A stretch of 64,000 bases of DNA from an uncultured Anaerolineae bacterium (GTDB lineage Bacteria > Chloroflexota > Anaerolineae > Aggregatilineales > Phototrophicaceae), in the NCBI GenBank assembly GCA_938022205.1, contig CALIEB010000024.1, positions 62,001-126,000 of the forward strand, given 5' to 3'. Below are positions 60,711 to 64,000 of the stretch, one piece after another. The notes under the pieces were generated by a model, which saw nothing but the letters and a program-made list of their open reading frames with translations, ran no database searches and had not been told where the DNA came from. A program made the translations under genes and the position numbers. Every line of letters begins with the position of its first letter. The first letter of the stretch is position 1.

Positions 60711-61469
60711 CTAGCCGAGCAGACGCTGTGCCAACACCAACAAGTCAGGCACTTCCACCGGCTTCATCAGCAGCAAATCGGCTAGCTCGGCTTCTTGCTG
60801 ACGCAGAACAAGCGTATTGCCTGTCACCAAGATGACTTTGATGTTTTTGTCGCGCGGGGTTTCGCGCACATAGCGCAAGACTTCGATGCCCGACACGTTG
60901 GGCATGTTAACATCGAGAATCACCACGTCGGGCGGAGCTTCGTCAATTTGTGCGATTGCCTCGCGCCCGTCGGAAGCCGTGCGCACGTCAAAGTATTCGG
61001 GGCTAAAGGCATGCGCAAAAATGACGCGCAAGTCGTCGTTGTCGTCCACAATTAGCACGCTTTTGCGAGCGTTGGTGGGTGCGACAACGGACGAGGACAC
61101 GTAGCCCGATTTGCTGGTGTAACGGCGCATCGCGTCAAGTAGCTCAAAGCGGTTGACAGGCTTGTAAAGCACAGCAACACAGCCCGCTTCCAGACACTCT
61201 GTCTCGCGCGTTAGGTCGCCTGTGAGCGCAATAATCGGCACATAGGCATAGCGCGCCGACTGCTTGAGCTGGCTAATGACTTGCACGCCGTCCATGTCGG
61301 GCAGGTTAATGTCCATAAGGATACAGTCAAAATGCTCTTGTGCCGCCTTCTCTAGCGCACCGCTGCCGTTGTGGACATGCGTCATCTCATAGTCGGTCAT
61401 CTGCAGCATATTGTCAATCATTCGCGCTGTGTTGAAATCGTCTTCGACATAAAGCACTTTAAGTCTCAT
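60711..61469 (-). CDS. Response regulator with two tandem receiver domains and no output domain
   Basis: 252 residues. Receiver 1 carries the phospho-acceptor Asp53 (MDINLPDMDG) and Lys103 (LYKP). Receiver 2 has the acidic pair VDDNDD, Asp186 (LDVNMPNVSG) and the KP motif (LLMKPV). No DNA-binding, GGDEF or other output domain follows. It is last of a four-gene operon with two single-receiver proteins and a histidine kinase, and so probably acts as a phosphate relay or a signal-passing adaptor. Confidence 0.92.
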   Translation of the reverse strand: MRLKVLYVEDDFNTARMIDNMLQMTDYEMTHVHNGSGALEKAAQEHFDCILMDINLPDMDGVQVISQLKQSARYAYVPIIALTGDLTRETECLEAGCVAVLYKPVNRFELLDAMRRYTSKSGYVSSSVVAPTNARKSVLIVDDNDDLRVIFAHAFSPEYFDVRTASDGREAIAQIDEAPPDVVILDVNMPNVSGIEVLRYVRETPRDKNIKVILVTGNTLVLRQQEAELADLLLMKPVEVPDLLVLAQRLLG

Positions 61470-61495
61470 GCGCGTTTCCTTGAAATGGCAAGATG

Positions 61496-61870
61496 CTATG
61501 AAATGCCGACGATTTCTTTAAGGCGAGCGACAAATGTGGTGGGATTGAGCGGCTTGGAAAAATAGCCGTCAAAGCCGGCTTGCATGGCTTCCTCCGCCAC
61601 GTTTGTCGAGTGATAGGCGGTAATTGCCACCACAGGGATGTGCGCTGTTTTAGCGTTCGAGCGTATGTCAACGAGCATTTGCCAGCCGTCCTTATTGGGC
61701 ATGGCAAGGTCGGTGACGATCAATGCCGGCTCGATCTTTCTCAGCAGCGCAAGGCATTCGTTGCCATCTTTAGCCAGAACAACATCGATGCCATGATGTT
61801 GTAAAATGTGTGAAACAAGCTGCTGGTCATCGTAGGTGTCCTCAACAACGATAAACGTTTGACGCGCCAT
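61496..61870 (-). CDS. Single-domain response regulator (CheY-like)
   Basis: A 124-residue stand-alone receiver. VVEDTYDDQQL gives the acidic pair (Glu10, Asp11), with acceptor Asp54 in TDLAMPNKDG and Lys in FSKPLNP. It starts at ATG 61870, 1 bp after the stop of the next receiver gene upstream (GAGG 7 bp away). A longer frame to 61960 is not supported. It belongs to the kinase operon and most resembles small polar-growth or chemotaxis-type relays, but no direct evidence exists for a target. Confidence 0.88.
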   Translation of the reverse strand: MARQTFIVVEDTYDDQQLVSHILQHHGIDVVLAKDGNECLALLRKIEPALIVTDLAMPNKDGWQMLVDIRSNAKTAHIPVVAITAYHSTNVAEEAMQAGFDGYFSKPLNPTTFVARLKEIVGIS

Positions 61871-61871
61871 G

Positions 61872-62267
61872 TTAATACCTCGCCGCTCTGTAGTTGACAA
61901 TTTCTTCAATTTCTTGGACGAGTTTGAAAACGTCGAACGGCTTAGAGATGTAGCCATCAAAGCCCTTGCTTAGAATCTCAAGCCTGTCAGATTCCATCGC
62001 ATACGCCGTGACAGCAATCACAAAGGGCTGTGTGACCAGCGGCTTTTGGCGCAGTGCCTCGATGACGGCAAATCCGTCCATCTTAGGCATGCGAATGTCC
62101 AAGAGAATGACGTTGGGCTTAATCTCTTCAATCAGCCTAAGCCCTTCTTCTGCGTCAGTTGTCGTGTATACCGTCGCACCGTAAAAGCCCAAGGCGGTTT
62201 GCGCAATGGTAATGTTGTCGAGAATGTCATCAATAATTAAGATGACCAAGTCTTTTAGCGTTTGCAT
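61872..62267 (-). CDS. Single-domain response regulator (DivK-like)
   Basis: A 131-residue receiver with VILIIDDILDNITIAQ (acidic pair), acceptor Asp57 in LLDIRMPKMDG and a YISKPFD Lys motif. ATG 62267 has GGAG about 10 bp upstream, and the kinase stop is at 62272. DivK-type stand-alone receivers often pass phosphate to histidine kinases or phosphotransferases. Here the neighbouring kinase is the natural donor. Confidence 0.88.
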   Translation of the reverse strand: MQTLKDLVILIIDDILDNITIAQTALGFYGATVYTTTDAEEGLRLIEEIKPNVILLDIRMPKMDGFAVIEALRQKPLVTQPFVIAVTAYAMESDRLEILSKGFDGYISKPFDVFKLVQEIEEIVNYRAARY

Positions 62268-62271
62268 GCTG

Positions 62272-63826
62272 CTAACTCTCCTGCACAACTTCTAATGTCT
62301 CACGTTCCTCAGAAGACTCCTGGGTGATGATGGGCAACGTGACGACGAAAGTGCTACCCTTGCCCACGTCGCTGGTTAGGCGAATGGTGCCGCCCATCAT
62401 CGACACCAGTTGGCGCACGATGGCTAAGCCTAAGCCGGTGCCACCGCGTTCAATCCCTTGCTTGGACTGGCGAAACTCGTCAAAAATAACCTCCTGCATG
62501 GTGGGAGAGATGCCCAACCCCGTGTCGCTCACGCTGATTTGCCATTTGTCATCTTCATGCAAGGCGGCTCTTAAGCTGACCGTGCCTTCGTCTGTGAACT
62601 TAATGGCGTTCGAGACCAAATTGATGACGACCTGCTTGATGCGCCCCACATCCCCGACGAGCATCTCGGGCAAACGCTCGTCGACTTCGCTGACAAACGT
62701 CAAGCCCTTTTTGTCGGCTAACACTTGATTTTGCCGCACAACCTCGTCGATGAGCTGACGTAAGTTAAACGGCTTGTCGATTAGCTCAAGTCGCCCCGCT
62801 TCAATCTTCGACAAGTCGAGAATTTCGTTGATGAGGTGCAGCAGGTGCTGTGCGTTCACAAGCACACGGTTCTGGAACTCACGCTGCTTGTCGGTCATAG
62901 TGCCTGCCATGCCCGCCAACTGCAATTGGGTATAGCCAATCACGGCGTTTAGCGGCGTGCGTAGCTCGTGCGACATGGTTGGCGATGAATTGGCTTTTGA
63001 GAACGTTAGCGGATTCCGCTTGCCTGCGCGCTAAAGCAATCTCGCGGTTGGCGGTGACGAGTGATTCGTTTTGCCGTTGAATTCTTTGCGCTGACTGTTC
63101 GTTGACAAAGTACTGCTCGTTCATAATCTTGGCAACGCGCCACATAATCCAAAACAACGCCAAGTAAAAGACAGTCAACAGCAGCAGCAAAACAACGGTC
63201 GCTATACCTCTCGACAGCGTGATGTCGTTTAAAATTTGCGTGACATCGTCGTAAACCTCAAACGCTCCGACAATCTTGCCACCTTCGTAGATAATAGGCA
63301 CGTAGCTGTTAACCACGCTGACGTTGCGGACAACGCCGTTAAAGCTGTAGAATGTGTCGCGTTGAGACAGGTCAGAGATGACATCGCCCGCTAGGACGCG
63401 CTGTAATACCGGACTGTTATACGATTCTTGCCCGATTTGTGAGAACTCTGAAGAGTAGACAGTTAATTTCTTTTGATCGAAAACTTTCACTTTGAGCAGC
63501 GTTGTGTCCGCTACAAGCCCAAGAACGCGCTGATGAAATTGGGCAATCTCCGAACTATCGGCGGTAAATGGGCTACCTTGTTCAGCCGCTTGCAGCAGCG
63601 CAGGGATTTCATGCTCAAGCGCGACCGCGAAAGCGCGCGCCAAAACAGCATTTTGGCTTTCGCGTAAGGTCACGATGTTTTCAAAAGCCGCTTCTGCTGC
63701 CTGCTGCGACAGCACTGCGATCAAAATCATGAGAATGGCGAAGGCGATAAGGCTAAAGACAAAAAAGTACCGCATGGGGCGGAACTTTTGGTCTGGCGGG
63801 TTTATCGCTCGAATGATAGCTTGCAT
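62272..63826 (-). pseudogene. Sensor histidine kinase with a one-base frameshift
   Basis: The N-terminal frame (from ATG 63826, GGAG 5 bp upstream) encodes a first transmembrane helix, a sensor domain (PDC-like, with VPIIYEGGKIVGAFEVYDDV), a second helix (VVLLLLLTVFYLALFWIMW) and a coiled linker ending NVLKSQFIAN. The HisKA continues MSHELRTPLNAVIGY in the next frame and runs to the ATPase domain (LVSNAIKFT, VSDTGLGISP, GTGLGLAIVRQ) at 62272. One extra C, at 62977 or 62978, joins AAC to ATG. Everything else is intact, so it is a recent mutation or a sequence error. It leads the operon with three receiver genes. Confidence 0.85.
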
Positions 63827-63869
63827 AAGGTCTCCATTCAAAGCGTTTAGATAGAATAATACGCCCTGT

Positions 63870-63898
63870 ATTGTAAGTCTATTCTGCAATTAAGACAA
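63870..63898 (-). promoter_or_regulatory. Promoter of the two-component operon
   Basis: TTGTCT (63893-63898) and TACAAT (63870-63875) on the minus strand have a 17-bp spacer, with a leader of about 37 nt before ATG 63826. Confidence 0.5.
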
Positions 63899-63986
63899 GT
63901 GATACAGTGCAGATTTTAGCGTTTTCACTTTTTTCTAATGTGAATAATGGTAAAACTATCGCGTATAGGTTGGGCGAGGGCGCGCT

Positions 63987-64000
63987 ATGTCCAAAGCGCG
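63987..64000 (+). CDS. Possible start of a plus-strand gene cut by the window edge
   Basis: ATG at 63987 is preceded by GAGGG with 6-bp spacing. Only four codons (MSKA) are in view, so nothing can be said of the product, and chance is possible. Confidence 0.25.

Noticed and set aside
62960-62990. Programmed ribosomal frameshift in the histidine kinase
   Set aside because: No slippery heptamer or downstream pseudoknot is evident; a simple one-base insertion is sufficient.

Overview
The window reads like a chromosomal segment from a Chloroflexota bacterium (Anaerolineae-like; this is inference). The base composition is GC-rich. Several proteins carry Thr/Pro-rich linkers next to TPR domains, there is a stand-alone sortase, many GT39-type membrane glycosyltransferases, cytochrome bd oxidase, and promoters with a TGn-extended -10 box. 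No ribosomal RNA, phage, plasmid or replication-origin genes are visible. One tRNA gene, tRNA-Lys(CTT), lies at 47145-47217.

Layout. 1-9.3 kb: a DtxR-type regulator cut by the window edge; a surface-sugar cluster (DegT aminotransferase, GT2, hexapeptide acyltransferase); an OppF/OppD ATPase pair; GDP-fucose synthase; an SDR; a flippase; an alpha/beta hydrolase. 9.3-13.4 kb: a sortase and a TPR protein, separated by a two-gene restriction-modification unit that sits exactly between 25-bp direct repeats. 13.5-21.6 kb: a DnaJ-like protein, a tandem pair of paralogous membrane proteins, mannose-6-phosphate isomerase, a WecA/MraY-type transferase, Sua5, an FAD oxidoreductase and a DUF4272-like protein. 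21.6-31.2 kb: an ABC transporter, a pentapeptide protein, a PAP2-like protein, a TPR protein, cysteine synthase with a long leader, a GMC oxidoreductase, RdgB, a permease and a two-repeat CRISPR-like array. 31.5-46.6 kb: ornithine aminotransferase, two large membrane proteins, class I aldolase, a PAS histidine kinase, an RmlC-like epimerase, a hydrolase, a CrtC/AttH-like protein, transketolase and a TPR protein. 46.7-57.6 kb: an IS982-like remnant, tRNA-Lys, cydAB under a CRP/FNR-like site, an ECF sigma/anti-sigma-like pair, CapA, rhodanese, MpaB-like and glycosyltransferases. 57.8-64 kb: a CysQ/HAL2-type phosphatase, a GT39-like protein and a four-gene two-component operon whose kinase has a 1-nt frameshift.

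The most striking element is upstream of the cysteine synthase gene on the minus strand. A promoter drives a 17-codon leader peptide with four consecutive Cys codons. The 3' part of that leader can pair with the 5' arm of a downstream intrinsic terminator. This is a complete cysteine-sensing transcription attenuator as read from the sequence. The restriction-modification insertion with long target duplication is the second highlight. Five convergent gene pairs end with interlocked stop codons in a single YTAG tetranucleotide.
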